A stretch of 64,000 nucleotides of DNA from Entonaema liquescens (Eukaryota; Ascomycota; Sordariomycetes; Xylariales; Xylariaceae): NCBI GenBank assembly GCA_902805475.1, contig CADCSX010000002.1:2418001-2482000 (forward strand). The letters are read 5' to 3'. A program made the position numbers and the translations under genes. The notes beneath the pieces were generated by a model. The model worked only from the letters and a program-made list of their open reading frames with translations. It had not been told where the DNA came from and searched no databases. Positions 1 through 11,384 of this stretch are shown here, in pieces; positions within the stretch are counted from its first letter, which is position 1, and every line of letters starts with the position of its first letter.

Positions 1-184
1 TCGCGTGCGGCTGAGTCCTGATACCACCCTAGTAGTGCACAGATATCTTATTTCAATTTGATAATAGCATCTTCATTTCAACATTACCAAACCCACAGGC
101 CGCCCATCGTTCACACCCGGCGTATTTCAATCACATAACCTTACGGGATCCAGAGTCAATCTCTCCTAATAAATATCATCAAGC

Positions 185-1527
185 ATGGCAACAACTTCTG
201 GTGAGACGAAAGACATTAATACCGAGCGTATAGAACAGAGAAATCCAGGCAACCATGCTCATCGAGTGGCGGGTGAACCAGCCTCTAAGGCCTCCCTCAA
301 ACTACGGGCGCCGACCAAGGCCATCCCCAAGAGAACGTTAAGAATGAGTTTCCGTTTCCCCACAATGAAATCAAGCTATGAGCATATCCTTGAACAAAGG
401 AATCTGTGTGTCCGGTCCCAGTTGGGTCGTTCATCGAGAGACTTCAACATCACAGTACGGTTCCCTCGCGCAGGAATCGTTCCAGAAGCCGAATTCTCCT
501 CAGGGTACGTTACAGATAACGCACCAATGTTTCCCTATCCTGGGGCATTTCTTAGTGCGCTTAAGGCACATAATTTACCACATCCAGGATGTATGCCGGA
601 GCCAGAACTTGTCCATAATCCCAGCACGTCACTAGGCGAACAGGAGATTTCGATACCAGTTGGCACTTTACAGAATCAAAATGGTCAGGCGCCAATGGAC
701 AATCACCATGCTAAAGGACAACTGGTTACTACAGCTGGCGAATTAGGGGTAAACTTCGCTGTTAACTGGTTCGACATTTTTGAACATAGCTTCGAATATC
801 AGTTGACCACCGAGTCCGAGTATCACCTACAACCTATCTATGTGGTTATAGGGATATTTCCTCGGGGTTATGCAAACCCACAAGAGCGGGTAGTATTCGT
901 TCCAAACCCGGAAAGACTCTTCTCAGAGCTTCGCTGGGCTACATTTCATTTGCGCGGATGGACTCGTAGCCTGTTCTCTCTCCGACACGTGAAGGAGTTT
1001 CGGTTATACAAAGTAGGCGTTTTACTCCTCAATACGGCTAGGTACCTACTTACAGAGTTGACGTAACTTATAGTGTGATGTAGAGGAAGGAACTCACGAA
1101 CATATAACCCTGGATAGCCATGGGGTGGCAGATTTAGGACTGCTTCACGATGCGTATAAAAGATGGCACACCCCCAGCACCATTGCAGCGATGTGGGCAG
1201 ATTGGATCCACAAGGTGTTAAATGACAGTTCTCACGCCGTATCTATGGGTTCATACTCGCTCGAGCTTGTTCTGGGCTGGTCAGCGAATAGAATATCGGC
1301 CGTGGTGCTGCTGCCGGTATTGCTAAGCTTAGCCATTGGCATTTGGCTGAACTCGAAGGATTGGTCCGACTTGGCCACTATACAGACCGCATGGGGAACT
1401 GCGTCTTATATCGCGACGGCAGGAGGTCGTAAGTCTTTCTTCCCATGAGCGGTAGTACTCAGAGAACTAACGCTTCATAGTAACCGCCGCCCTGTTGGGT
1501 ATTCTGAGCAGTATTGCAGACAGATAG
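185..1527 (+). CDS. Conserved fungal protein with two C-terminal membrane segments
   Basis: Three exons fit the signals: 185-1012, 1074-1428 and 1481-1527, giving 409 residues. Intron 1 (GTAGGC...TTATAG, 61 nt) joins RLYK to CDVEEG. Intron 2 (GTAAGT, CTAAC branch, CATAG) joins AGG to LTAALLG. The start is the first ATG (AGCATGGCA). The first ~200 residues are polar and rich in Pro and Asn and probably disordered. Residues ~240-345 form a conserved-looking globular part ending in a YKRWHTP segment. Two hydrophobic stretches follow, ISAVVLLPVLLSLAIGIWL and, across the last splice, SYIATAGGLTAALLGILSSI, close to the C-terminus, so a hairpin or two-pass membrane anchor is likely. I recall this C-terminal architecture from many uncharacterised Pezizomycotina proteins but know no function for it. 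The splice sites are inferred from frame continuity only. Confidence 0.72.
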
Positions 1528-2194
1528 TGATGTGTCTATAAAGAAGAGATCCCCCCTCAGGAATCTACCGATTTTTGTGAACATGCACTAGTCAATCCGA
1601 CTATATTTATCTTAAGGAGTGTACATTCGTCTATCATAGAGATGTAGGCTTTGATATTCTTGCAAGATCATTTTGGAGGTCGTTTGATAGTTACCTCTTG
1701 ATAGTTGCAAACTGTTAACTGATCCTCTCGCCTGTTATGAAAGGTTGTATGAATGTATGTATTTAGGGCAACAGTGTATTTGAAGACCTGAATATTTATA
1801 TTTCATTCGCCTCCCCTTTCTTCTTCATCCGAGTAGACGCATATTCGAGCATGTATTCAGAGCCGCCGTTGGATCATTACGGAGAATGAGGTCACTTCAT
1901 GAGATAAATAGGTTGAATATCGAAAATATCAACATTTAGTCAAATGACACACGCTTCCTGTCCCAAAATGAACACCTCAGGTCAAGACCTAACCCGGTCG
2001 TGGTAACGAGTAGCAGTGCTTTAAGTACCTAGTGTTCAATAAAAATGCAATCCGATATATGCGACCCTGGATGCTATTAATTACCCACCCTTAATAGTAT
2101 AAAAGGACAAACCGGTCTAATCAATATGCCCAACTCCTGTAACCCCTGGAATCCACCCGATACCTGTTAATACATCTGCCCTTTTTGGAACGGC
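1528..2194. other. Intergenic, no gene seen
   Basis: This is moderately AT-rich spacer between the first gene and a weak candidate on the other strand. I see no convincing open frame, RNA gene or repeat. It should contain the 3' end of the first transcript. Confidence 0.5.
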
Positions 2195-2734
2195 TCAATT
2201 ATATCCTATGATTCCTTCCGCGATGGGGTCTATGGCATGTTGCGACCACAGAGTAACCCTTCGGCCGATGATTCCATCACCCCCAACCTCGATTTTCATA
2301 GGATGGCTTAGAGGTACTTCTATCGAGCGTTCTAGGTCGCCTTGCACGGTTGGTTGGGTTCGTGTCATACTGAACCTATAGAGGAATGGGCTCATTATAG
2401 CTGACCTTGTGAGGTCACCAGTCTCGCTGTACAGATCCTATTAGCATTGTTCTTACACCGCGTTCCTTGTTGACCGGGATTTTGAATAAAAACAACTGTC
2501 TAGATATACTTACTGAATACCAATAATACACGAATCTAGATCGATGAAGCTACTGTTGGTGTTGTCTTCATCTGGTGTAAATGTAGCATGAGTAGCTACA
2601 GAGCTTCCTTTCCCGCAGTCGTGAAATGTGAGCTGACCTGCCATTACTGGAGGCATGAACCTCGTGCTTCTTAACGGAAGACTGAGGATGGCGAGGGCAC
2701 CGCCTCGGGATTGTCGAGTATGATCACCACACAT
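2195..2734 (-). CDS. Candidate two-exon hypothetical protein
   Basis: Two open stretches on the minus strand can be joined: exon 1 2734-2514, intron 2513-2427 (GTAAGT donor, CTAAT branch-like site, GTACAG acceptor), exon 2 2426-2195. This gives about 150 residues in one frame. Residue 26 is an alternative Met. The product has no signal peptide or membrane segment that I recognise, and no known domain. The splice signals are good, but the open frames are short and could be fortuitous. A transcript or a homologue would be needed to accept it. Confidence 0.3.
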
Positions 2735-3687
2735 TATTCAGGTTTAGTTTTCGTATATAGTCTTCGAAAAAGCAAGGATTTAGCTAGGCCTCAGTTGTGA
2801 GGAGGATGATAATGGGTGTAGCTGTTAATGGTATGTGCTGGGGAAAACAAGCCGATAGAAAGATGACAAAATGCTAGAGAACCTAACTGCTCAACTAGTT
2901 GGAAAGCTTTATTGAATATAGATGATCAGATTTAGCTAAGTAAGTGTATTACAGGTAAAATATATCGTGCCAAGGAATCAGGAGTAAGAACAGGAGTAAT
3001 GACCTCTGTTGACCCTCAAGGTTCCATGGTGTAAGCCAGACCAATAGCACAAGTACAATAGGCACTATTACGATCTAGTCGACATTCTTAATCTGAAAAT
3101 ATTCCCCATTAAGTAACTCCATGGGCAAATTCGAGCATATTAGGTACATGATTAGAAAGATGAGCGAGTTTTGGTTGTTACAGATTCTACACGTAAGGTG
3201 AGCAAGTTTGCGCTCTTTGAGGTCGTTTCGCGGCCCGCTTCGGGAAACCGTCGCACAACCACAAAGTTTAGTCAACAACCAATCATTGTTAGCCGTAACT
3301 ACCGTTAGTACCCTTACCATAATTGACTGCCAACGTACCTTCTATGGTAGGTCTGAGGTAAAGAAGACGCAAGAACGGCAAGAACGACAAGAACGCGGGG
3401 AAAGGGGACCTTGATGGTCATCCCGCAGTGCCGTCATTCTGTGTTTGTAATCATGATCATCACCAAAAGAGCTCCCCGTCTTAGAGCACATTACTTTGCC
3501 CTATCTTGTCTGCTCTTTTTACTCCTACTTACCAACTATCCGGATACTAACCAGCCCGCAACACGACAGAAGGGATTCGATACCTACTACAAACACTTAC
3601 GGATTCGCCTATCTACCCTCAAATTACCCTTCGTACCGTCTGCAATCACAGATTCCCTAGTGGATATCCACCAGCGCACATCTCAAA
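2735..3687. other. Intergenic / promoter side of MnSOD gene
   Basis: No gene is recognised. A short imperfect direct repeat (three CAAGAACG-type units) lies near 3369-3396. The last few hundred bases before 3688 are likely the promoter and leader of the superoxide dismutase gene. An in-frame TAG at 3658 closes the frame upstream of its start. Confidence 0.45.
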
Positions 3688-4552
3688 ATGGCCGCAAAGA
3701 CATATTCCCTCCCTCCTCTCCCATATGCGTATGATGTATGTCTTACCCTAGTCGTGGCTAGACTACCTTTCTTTCTACGTGAATAACATGTCTTATATTG
3801 ACCATCCGGTGTTACTAGGCTTTGGAGCCCAGTATCTCCAAGCAGATCATGGAGCTGCACCACACCAAGCACCACCAGACCTATATTACGAACCTGAACA
3901 AGGCTCTTGAGGTATCTGCCAAGGCCCAGTCGGAGGGTAAGTTGCAAGATGCTGCGGCCCAGCTGTCAGCCATCCGTTTCAACGGTGGCGGCCACATCAA
4001 CCACTCGTTGTTCTGGGAAGGTCTAGCGCCTTCATCCTCTCCCGACTCGAAGCTTGATGCTGCTCCCAAACTAGCCGGTGCTATCAAGGATACTTGGGGT
4101 AGCTTCGATAAGTTCAAGGAGGTCTTCGGGACAGCTTTGCTAGGAATACAGGGAAGTGGCTGGGGTGTAAGTGGCTTCTTCACTGTCCTTGCCCCTCATA
4201 TAAGTTCTCCTTTTGAACTGCTCGAGCTTGTCGTCATTCCCTTAGACTATTTGACAACATAGTTATGTCGAAATAACCAGCTAACTATCGCGTGATGACA
4301 TAGTGGCTCGTCAAGGAAGCCGTCACCGGTCAGCTTCGCATCGTGACTCTCGCAAACCAGGAGGCTGTCGTGGTTGGTGACACTCCCCTTTTTGGTGTGG
4401 ACATGTGGGAGCATGCTTACTACCTCCAATATCTCAACGGGAAGGCCGCTTACGTTGAGAATATCTGGAAAATCATTAACTGGAAGACTGCCGAGACGCG
4501 CTACGCTGGAAGTAGGGATGACGCCTTCAAGGTTCTCAAGGCCAACATGTAA
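3688..4552 (+). CDS. Manganese superoxide dismutase, no targeting peptide
   Basis: This enzyme dismutes superoxide to oxygen and hydrogen peroxide. Three exons, 3688-3735, 3819-4166 and 4304-4552, give 214 residues. Introns are 83 nt (GTATGT...CTAG) and 137 nt (GTAAGT...CATAG). The product starts MAAKTYSLPPLPYAYD and runs straight into ALEPSIS, the position where mature mitochondrial MnSODs begin. An in-frame stop lies 30 nt upstream of the ATG, so no transit peptide can be added in this exon. Metal ligands are visible as H30 (MELHHTKHH), H78 (GGHINHSLFW), D165 and H169 (GVDMWEHAYY). Q151 in LANQEA is the Mn-type glutamine. The length is normal for a mature MnSOD. I infer a cytosolic isoform unless a non-coding or alternative 5' exon adds a presequence. 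Confidence 0.95.
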
Positions 4553-5254
4553 ATGAGGATAACTACCTGTTGACGGGTATGTGGTAGATGTTTTCCATAT
4601 ACCATTAGTTTAAGGAAGTCGGCCTCGTTGGGAAGATGTGCCTATTGACTTTCGGATATGGGTTTAAAGACCATGAAATGCGTTCCAATTGTTGCGTTCT
4701 AGCTAAATAAATTGACGAACGTACCCTACTATATTTTCCTGGCCCGGTGACTATCCCCCCGGATACGCCAAAATACTGTGCGAATATTCATTTATTCAAC
4801 CCATGCATTCTGGTAGACTTTTTCTCAGATGACGTAAGTCCTTGTCTATGTGGAAACCACAGGGTGACACAGCGGTAATATTGAACTGGTACGACGATTT
4901 GAATTGTACGTAGAAGATTGAAATGATAGGAAAAGGTAAGCCCTGAATTGGGTATCATAGTTCTCCCGCTTTTTATAGAATGAAATAATGAGAAGCGTAG
5001 GCCCATCAATGATTCTCAACTTAACAGGAAAGGGCTAATACATGTAGTTACCTACCTGTTAAGATAATACTTTCATACTTTTGTACTTACCTTCTCTAAC
5101 CTATGCTGCCGTGTAACATCAGATCTAATTTTGTGGCGCCCCACGGAAGCAGCTAATAACCCCACCAAATATCAGTATTTCCGTCCAGGATGTCTAGTCG
5201 CGTTCTTAACATCTTTACGCGTTAAGCTCTAGATTCGAGCCCAAAATTTCAACC
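4553..5254. other. Intergenic, no gene seen
   Basis: Spacer between MnSOD and the PHD-finger gene, transcribed in the same direction. It contains a TTACCTACCTG word near 5047, one of the recurrent palindrome-like words of this window, and nothing else recognised. Confidence 0.5.
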
Positions 5255-7453
5255 ATGATGCCATCAAATAAATTACCGCCGAGTTCGACCCCTCTTTCTT
5301 CACCCAATTCCTATGCGACAGCGACTGAATCCCCACGGAAACCATTGGACGGTACTACAACAGCTATTAGTAGTCCTACCGTCAACAGTAAAGATGAAGC
5401 CGACAAACCGTATAGCAAGGCTAGCCAGCTACCCCCGGAACTTAAGCAGCACTGCCAGATTTATTTGGAGGAGAATTTATGTATGCTTGTTTTCTTATAT
5501 GAATTAAATTGTAGATAGTCATCACTAATTCTAACTCTCTTTTTAGATCTAATTACTCTTAACCTTCTAAATAGCCTATTGTCGTCTAGTCGTGGTGGCC
5601 CGAATGATCCCTATTACTGCCCCCCGCCGAGCCAATTATCGTTGCTTAGCACCGCCGTCGTGCACCCGAAATTTACGACTAGGCCGAGGGAAGAAGGCTG
5701 GTCCGAGGTATCTGCTGAGTCTCTCGTTTATCTGCGAAACCTTCTCTCCTGTGTGGGACCTATCAACGGCCGGTTTAAAGACGCTTTCCGTTTCGTCAGC
5801 ACTTCGCGAAGTGGCACACCAGATTCCTATTCAGGAGATGATCGGGACTATGGCAGCGGTGACGATGGTAGTGAGGGCAGCTATGCGAAGATGCGACATC
5901 GATATCATAAAGATGGTCTGTGGCGACGAGCACAGGACTTCTTTCATGTGATCGGTTGGGCATTCAATTGTAGCGTTCTCTACCCCAACCGTTGGCGACA
6001 CTGGAGACATTGGCTCATATTCATGATGGATTTACTGGAGCAAGATCTCATTGAGCGCCATAGGCTGGATGTCGAAAATGGCCAGCCGGATTGTCCTATG
6101 CTTCGGGATTCAATTTTAGCGGGTTACATTGCCCAGCGCTCTGGACGGTCTGCAGGAGGGCTAAAGTGGATAATGGAAGCCATATTCGCTGACGGCAGTG
6201 TCACGGCGAGTTCTCGTTTCCAAGAAATCTGGCAAAAGGAACACAAAGAAGCTCCCAAGAATACCGCGAAAAAGAGAAAGCGCGAAACAGTCAACATTGA
6301 AAAGGGCAATTTCGGAGGCTGGTTGGACGACGAATCGGTGTATTCTTCTCAGACATCTGAACCGCCGACTCCACAGAAACGAAGGACCGTTTCGGGCGAT
6401 TTAGGAGACCCGGATTTCCAAGCGTTAGAGCCAGCTTACGTAGAGTCAATTCCTCTGCGGCAACGCCTGTTCTCTTTGGTATGTTAACCCTTGAGTGTTG
6501 GTGGTATGAGATGAATTTTCAGGCTAACAACAGACGTAGTTATCATATCTCTGCCACTACCTCCCGAAGCCTCCATTGGACCTCTCCGAACTGTATCAAA
6601 GATTTGAAACTACAGTCAAATCCCTTCCTTTACCCGTATTTACTGCGTTTGTAAACAATCAGACGTCTGTCCTAAAACTAGAGTCGCAAATATCGACATT
6701 ACAAGGCATCATATTGCTCTTGATGCCCGCATCGGCTGTTTCGCCAGCTAAAGTCGACCGTACGTGGCAAGATGCAGATGGTATTACCGCCGAAATTATG
6801 GAGCGATGTTTTCTTCCTTATCCTGCGAACACCATCGCAGTCGAAGACAATGCGAAGGTATCCATATTGCTTGAGAACTTACTTCAGATTTTGTGGTGCG
6901 AAGGCGATGGGAAGCTAAGCAATAGCCTTAGGGCAGCTGTTGAGAAAGGAATTGCTGCGAGAGAGGCGAAGGTTAAAAGGAAGAAAACGTCGGCGCGGGG
7001 TCGGATGACTGCGGAAGACCCGGATGTGGAGGCTCGCCTCGTGTTAGAAATGTCAGGGGGAAGATTACTCGCTCTGCTTGAACTTATTGAAATTGAGGAT
7101 GATGACGATGACGTGATGGAAGGGGAGGCTATGGATGAAGATGAAGGTATGTTCATTTCGAAGTGGCATTTCTCTATCACCCTGTCGACAAATACTGATT
7201 ATAACTACAAGGTGATATTGACGCCACTTTCATGACAGCTGCCGATGTAATGGAAAAGGACGAAAGTGAAGAGGAAGACAAAAAGCTATACTGCCTATGC
7301 CGGCGCAAGGAGTCCGGTGATATGATCGCCTGTGACAACCGAGACTGCCCGTACGAATGGTTTCACTGGAAATGCGTCGGGCTTAAATCAAAACCTAGAG
7401 GTAAATGGATATGTCCCGAGTGTACACGACCTAAGCGTGGAAGACGGAAGTGA
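5255..7453 (+). CDS. PHD-finger chromatin protein with ING-like C-terminal finger
   Basis: Four exons keep one frame: 5255-5480, 5547-6478, 6540-7146 and 7212-7453 (668 residues). Introns of 61-66 nt have GTATGC/GTATGT donors. The N-terminus (1-60) is Ser/Pro/Thr-rich. Residues ~65-180 and ~385-600 look helical and match no domain I know. A basic AKKRKRE stretch near residue 300 could be a nuclear signal, and an acidic Asp/Glu run precedes the finger. The finger is a C4HC3 PHD (YCLCRRK, CDN, CPYEWFHWKC, WICPEC) very close to ING/Yng fingers. The Tyr, Met and Trp at the usual H3K4me3 cage positions are all present, so methyl-lysine binding is likely. A Lys/Arg-rich tail ends the protein. The typical ING N-terminal dimerisation domain is not evident, so this is probably not an ING orthologue but a fungal PHD protein of unknown complex. 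Confidence 0.82.
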
Positions 7454-7722
7454 TTTTGGCTGTTGAGTTTATAATGAGGCTAAAGAGAGCACTGAGTTCG
7501 TGAGGTAGCTGGACGCACCTCAGCATGAAAATAATTGGTGTCTGTATTCTATGTATCTCAGCCTTAGTTGGCTCTAATGGTGGCATCGGTGTGTCTATTA
7601 ATGGAACATGGAGCCTATGGCCTTCCTGTTACGCTATTTACATGACATTATGATATACAAACATAGCATTGTTGTTAGTGCAATAATATAAGGCTACATT
7701 GCTCGAAATTTCTGTAAACTTC

Positions 7723-8419
7723 TCACCGTTTCTTCGCCGGCATTGGACTCCATGCTTCCGGTTGCCAAGTTTCGCCAGGCCCACTGCTCCGGGCGCGTTT
7801 CCAGGGATCATCTTTTTGTTCCGTCACTTCGTCGCGCTCGTTCCTCGTTGGAGATTCGCGGGCCACACGCTCTTGAGGTTGTGTCCGGCCGGTATTAAGC
7901 GCGGGTATCGGTTGGCCCCTCTCACGGCCCGGCACGTCGATCAAGCTAGGTTTAGCTTCCCAACGAGCATCTGCCTCAGCGGCGAGAACCTTCATACGTT
8001 CCTGACGTACAACATCGCCGGCCTGCTCATCAAGGGTTGGGGGTTGATCCCGCATGTAGCGCAGCCATTGATGCCACGAAGGTGGTACTTTGACCTCGCT
8101 GAAGTGCGTGGAGCGCGGGTATTTAACAATGCGCCGGAACCGGGAGTCCGGAGCGGAGGGATCGCCGCGGACTAGCCGGAATTCCCAATATGTATTGCCT
8201 TGAAGATCGAGACCTGAGAATTGAGAGAAAAGGGGGGAAATATGTAAGTCAATTTACTCGTGATAAGATAAAAATGGGGTTTTATGAAATGGCCATCTAA
8301 AGTAAAATGAGAGGAAATAAGAACTTACCGACAAGAAATTGCTTCCTCCACGGAAGACGGAGAGCCTTCCACTGATACCAGGCCTTTTTTATAGGACCTA
8401 TTTGCTTTATGGTTGACAT
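7723..8419 (-). CDS. NDUFAF2-like complex I assembly factor (NDUFA12 family)
   Basis: Exon 1 8419-8329 and exon 2 8213-7723 give 193 residues. The intron has GTAAGT and a TCTCAG acceptor and splits a Gly codon. The start MSTIKQIGPIKKAWYQWKALRLPW is in good context. Family hallmarks are the N-terminal WYQWKALRLPWRK, then GLDLQGNTYWEF, RRIVKYP and VPPSWHQWLRYMRDQPP, followed by a charged, probably disordered tail with the AAEADARWEAKPS segment. This matches the NADH:ubiquinone oxidoreductase 17.2-kDa-like (NDUFA12/NDUFAF2) family. The long tail and the HQWLR motif fit the assembly factor NDUFAF2 rather than the structural subunit. It should act in the mitochondrial matrix during complex I assembly. 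It is transcribed divergently from the calponin-homology gene. Confidence 0.88.
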
Positions 8420-9225
8420 TGGAGTGAGCGTCTGCGTATGCACATAATCTATTGTAACCTGGTAGAATTGATATCTAATCGAGGTCTGGGTTAAAGACGA
8501 GATATCATGAAATTCGAAGCTATTTGGAAGCTACCGACTTATTAAGTCTCGATGAAAGTCCAGGTCGAAAGTCGACGTCAGAATTATTGAAGATGCGATA
8601 AGATAAGAATTACGCACCGCCACATTTATCTAGGGTCTAGGCCTGTCAATTTTTAATGGTTCTCCATAGGCAAGCCTCAATCTGTAAATTAGATCCAATC
8701 AATTAAAGCCGATGGGAAACGTCATCCCTGTCGCGCAGCCTATTTCCCAATTATGCCATGGCAATAGTGGGGGGTGTGAAGCCCTGCCATCTTCATAATC
8801 CTCATTAAGACGGCGCAACCGCCATCTCATCATTTTATTTGAATTAGACGCTTAGTCGCTAGAGTTGGATTCGTTCTAATATTCAACGCGTCGTCAATTC
8901 TCATAGTTTATAGTCTTCTATTCACCATTCTAAGTTACATCTTCACTTCTTACTCTCCCTCTTCAGTCCGCATACCAATCACGTCGCTGGTGACGTCGTC
9001 TCATCTTATCTCACGCATCCTCCCATTCCAAATAGCAATTCTCCGAATTACGAATCACTACTACTACTACTACTACCTTCGATACATACAAATTTACTTA
9101 CCGCGCCAATAATTACCTACCTTGCATATATAATTAGTTATCTAATCGCGTTGATCATCAATACCTATCAGTTAACACACAATAATCGCTGCGCAGCAGA
9201 GCCACGCGAATAGAGTCGGGACATC
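8420..9225. other. Divergent promoter region
   Basis: About 0.8 kb separates the divergent NDUFAF2-like and calponin-homology genes and must hold both promoters. A CTA-trinucleotide run lies at about 9058-9076. No open frame of note was seen. Confidence 0.55.
9058..9076. repeat. CTA trinucleotide repeat in divergent promoter
   Basis: A run of CTA units lies about 150 bases upstream of the calponin-homology start codon, so it may fall in its leader. Confidence 0.6.
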
Positions 9226-11384
9226 ATGGCATCGGTAACATCCTTGGATAAGGACTTACGAAGGTTGCGCCTCGAGAAATACACGCCAGCTGCTGCGAAT
9301 GAAGTTCGTTCGTGGATCGAGAGCGTATTAGGTAGTCGACTTCCGTCCAATGATCTTCTTGATGGACTGAAGGATGGCGTTGCTCTATGCAAGTACGTTG
9401 AAACATAGCTCCATGCTATTATTTCCTGTAGCCCAACTAATAATCTCTTCTTCATTCTAGACTCGTCAATCTCGCCGTCGGTCCTCCAGGTGTCAAATTC
9501 AAACAATCCGCAATGCCGTTCATGCAGATGGAGAATATCTCCCATTTCCTACGCGCGTGTCAATCGCCGCCCCTGAATTTGCAAGACCACGACGTATTTC
9601 TCACGGTTGACTTATACGAGCGCAAAGACCCCGCCCAAGTTCTGCAATGTCTAGGCGCATTCTCTCGCGCGGCGCATTCTATTAATCCCTCCGCGTTTCC
9701 CACTCCCATCGGATCAAAGGCAAGGGTTTCCAACACCATGAGCCCGCAAAGTACTGGCCCAACGACACCGCGCAACCGAAAAATGTCCAATGTCAGCAAC
9801 AATTCATCTACATATGGTTCACGATCGGGTATAACCCCTTCGAAAACTGGAGATTCGGGTTCGGGACGTTGGAGTCCTACCAAGAGTCCAACGCCAACGA
9901 GTGAACGTGTCGCGTCGCCGTCTGTGTCTAGTTGGAGCAAGAGAGACCTCGAAGGTGTTACGAGCCCCGCGTGGAATATTGCGCAATACGGTTATCTAGG
10001 CGGCGCGAGTCAAGGCAATCTCGGTATATCCTTCGGAGGGCGGCGACAGATTACTAGCGCTAGTCCTCAGGTTCCCAATCTGGCCGATAAGGAGCGTAAG
10101 CGCAAAGAGCAGGAAGCTGAGGTTGAACGACAAAGGTTGCAGGCGGAAGACGATGAGCGGATCCGTAAGCTCGAGTTAGAAGCCGAAGAGCAACGGGCAA
10201 AGGCGGAAGAGGAGCATAGATGGGAGGAAGAGACGAGACGGCTGCGCGCGGAGGAAAAGCGCAAAGCGGACGAAGAGAGACGCCGGTGGGAGGAAGAAGA
10301 GCGCCAGTGGAAGCTTACGGAAGAGAAACGAAGGAGGGAAGAAGAGGAAGCTGAAGCGAAGTTAGCTGAAGAGCGCCGTCGTGCAAAGGCCCAAAACGAT
10401 AATCGATTACAAGGGCAATTCCTTAGCCAATATCAAGAAGAAAACGGTATCACGCCGCAAAAGAGTGGTGGTGGTGGATATAGCGACCGTATAAAGCAGT
10501 TAGAGCAAGAACTTGAGTTAGCAAGGAAACGAGAAATGGAATACGAGGAAGAGCGACAGAAGCGGTCGGAGAACCGAGCGCGGTCTCGTAGCCGACCAAA
10601 GAAGGCAGAATCTAGGCCACCTAGTCGCCAAGACTCATGGCGACCGAAAGACGAGCGCGAGTTCCTTAGTACACAATGGAATCGACGCCAACAAGAGCAG
10701 CGAGAGCGAGAGCAGCAGCAAGAACAGCAACAAGAAACTGCCCCTCCGCCTCCACCTCGCCCACTCCCTGTGCCTGGATTGGCCGCCCCAGTGAAGACCA
10801 ATCGTACTGGAGAGGTGCCACCACCTGTCCCCGTTAAGCCCCAGAGAACTGGAGAGGGTAGGCCCCTTCCCATCCCGGACAGGCTTATTAACCAGATAAC
10901 TGGTGGCTCGAGTTCAGGCCCCTCATCACGGCCTCTCCCTGTTCCATCACCTAATCCCAACGGCAATCGCACGGATCGTTTCCTCTCCTCCAACCCGGCA
11001 CCTATTCCAACTCGTCCGCAGCAAACTTACGCTCGCGAGCTTGAAGCTACAGCAGAGCGTGACGCAGAAGACAGGCGACGAGCCGAATCGCAAGCCAAGA
11101 CGAAAGCAGCGGGCTGGGCTAGCAAGTCGCTACTAGAGCGAGAGATGGAGATGGAACGGCAAAGGCAACGTGAATGGGAAGAAGCACAACAAGAGACGGC
11201 CAAGGCAGTCAGAGCAGGTGATGGCGTAGACGGTATCGGCGGCGGGGTTGGTGGCCGGTGGGACGTTAGCCAGTGGAGCGGATATACAGGCGGTGACAGC
11301 CAAAATAAGGGGTCCGCGGGCATCGGAGCTGGGAGGAGGCAAATCGTTGGGCCTAGGCCGTTGCCTAATAGGCCCGGGTCGTAA
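9226..11384 (+). CDS. Calponin-homology (transgelin-like) protein with coiled coil and Pro-rich tail
   Basis: Exons 9226-9392 and 9461-11384 (GTACGT donor, TTCTAG acceptor, intron inside a Lys codon) give 696 residues. Residues ~20-135 form a single calponin-homology domain of the transgelin/Scp1 type: EVRSWIESVLG, DLLDGLKDGVALCKLVNL, FKQSAMPFMQMENISHFL, DVFLTVDLYERKDPAQVL. This indicates binding to actin filaments. Residues ~264-368 are a long run of Glu, Arg, Lys and Ala, expected to form a coiled coil or single alpha helix. Residues ~480-500 contain PPPPPPRPLPVPG, and several PxxP sites follow, possible SH3 or profilin partners. The protein ends with a Gly-rich region. Yeast Scp1 is about 200 residues, so this version carries a roughly 500-residue extension. 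A role in cortical actin or endocytic patches is inferred. Confidence 0.88.

Noticed and set aside
3411..3734. Plus-strand frame with a hydrophobic stretch just upstream of MnSOD, considered as a targeting exon
   Set aside because: It is in a different frame from MnSOD exon 1, overlaps its start, and no splice signals link it to the dismutase.
7699..8175. Long plus-strand open frame
   Set aside because: It is antisense to the NDUFAF2-like exon 2, which has clear family motifs and splice sites on the minus strand.
10433..10993. Minus-strand open frame of 186 codons rich in Cys, Ser and Arg
   Set aside because: It is the antisense shadow of the Glu/Arg- and Pro-rich part of the calponin-homology protein.
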